This document shows, piece by piece, positions 5,487 through 5,616 of a stretch of 5,616 bases of DNA. Positions within the stretch are counted from its first letter, which is position 1, and every line of letters begins with the position of its first letter. The DNA is from an uncultured Clostridia bacterium (GTDB taxonomy: Bacteria; Bacillota; Clostridia; Christensenellales; Aristaeellaceae). A model generated the notes under the pieces. The model did not search any database. It had not been told where the DNA came from and was given only the letters and a program-made list of their open reading frames with translations. Location of the stretch: the NCBI GenBank assembly GCA_946626395.1, contig CAMOUF010000156.1, positions 1 to 5,616 of the forward strand, read 5' to 3'. The position numbers were made by a program, and so were the translations under genes.

Positions 5487-5559
5487 GGGAGCATAGCTCA
5501 GCTGGGAGAGCATTTGCCTTACAAGCAAAGGGTCACAGGTTCGAGCCCTGTTGTTCCCA
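5487..5559 (+). tRNA. tRNA-Val (anticodon UAC)
   Basis: A full cloverleaf of 73 nt can be drawn. The acceptor is GGGAGCA (5487-5493) with TGTTCCC (5552-5558), with one G-U pair and discriminator A5559. The D arm is GCTC with GAGC. The anticodon arm is TTTGC-CTTACAA-GCAAA with anticodon TAC (5520-5522), which decodes GUA and wobbles for valine. The T arm is ACAGG-TTCGAGC-CCTGT. The 3' CCA is not encoded (CTC follows), so the mature end must be added by the cca product. Confidence 0.96.
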
Positions 5560-5569
5560 CTCACATTAT

Positions 5570-5616
5570 GGCCCGGTAGTTCAGTCGGTTTAGAATGCCA
5601 GCCTGTCACGCTGGAG
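5570..5616 (+). tRNA. tRNA-Asp (anticodon GUC), partial
   Basis: The gene begins 10 nt after tRNA-Val with GGCCCGG (5570-5576) as the acceptor 5' strand. The D arm is GTTC with GAAT (5579-5582 with 5593-5596). The anticodon arm is CCAGC-CTGTCAC-GCTGG (5598-5614) with anticodon GTC at 5605-5607, which is Asp. The window ends in the variable loop, so the T arm and acceptor 3' strand are not seen. The short spacing and lack of a promoter between them imply one transcript with tRNA-Val. Confidence 0.93.

Overview
The window is a GC-rich bacterial chromosome segment that reads like a Clostridia-type Firmicute. The grounds are: a Cys-type T-box leader in front of a short CysE and CysS, sigma-A promoters with 17-nt spacers, strong AGGAGG-type ribosome sites, and a class II tRNA nucleotidyltransferase with a degenerate HD region next to tRNA genes that do not encode CCA. 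The genus cannot be named from the sequence alone.

Layout. On the minus strand at the left edge is a two-gene unit: a small cysteine-cluster protein (184-666) followed by the N-terminus of a beta-class adenine/cytosine-N4 DNA methyltransferase that runs off the window (1-157). It is transcribed divergently from cca (792-2012, plus strand). The two predicted promoters are back to back and use almost the same base pairs (732-738) as their -35 boxes.

Three bases after the cca stop codon a strong promoter (2016-2044) starts a leader of about 240 nt. The leader folds by hand into a T-box riboswitch. Its stem I has a UGC (Cys) specifier centred in an internal loop. An antiterminator bulge carries UGGA, complementary to the UCCA end expected of tRNA-Cys. 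A mutually exclusive 13-bp intrinsic terminator lies just before the cysE ribosome site. The controlled operon is cysE (serine acetyltransferase, TTG start at 2298), cysS (cysteinyl-tRNA synthetase, 3009-4406) and a secreted acidic protein of unknown function (4445-5314), with short gaps and a good ribosome site before each gene. The logic is simple: when tRNA-Cys is uncharged, cysteine synthesis and tRNA-Cys charging are both raised. The third gene would be co-induced.

The right edge holds a GC-rich hairpin (5330-5371), an A/T-tract UP-element-like promoter (5401-5448), a leader hairpin, a complete tRNA-Val(UAC) and the first 47 nt of tRNA-Asp(GUC). The tRNA-Val gene has no encoded CCA, which fits a need for the cca product in the same window. 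No CRISPR, insertion sequence, prophage or defence island is visible. The least ordinary items are the sequence-divergent Cys T-box, the shared -35 divergent promoters, and the unknown secreted protein inside the cysteine regulon.
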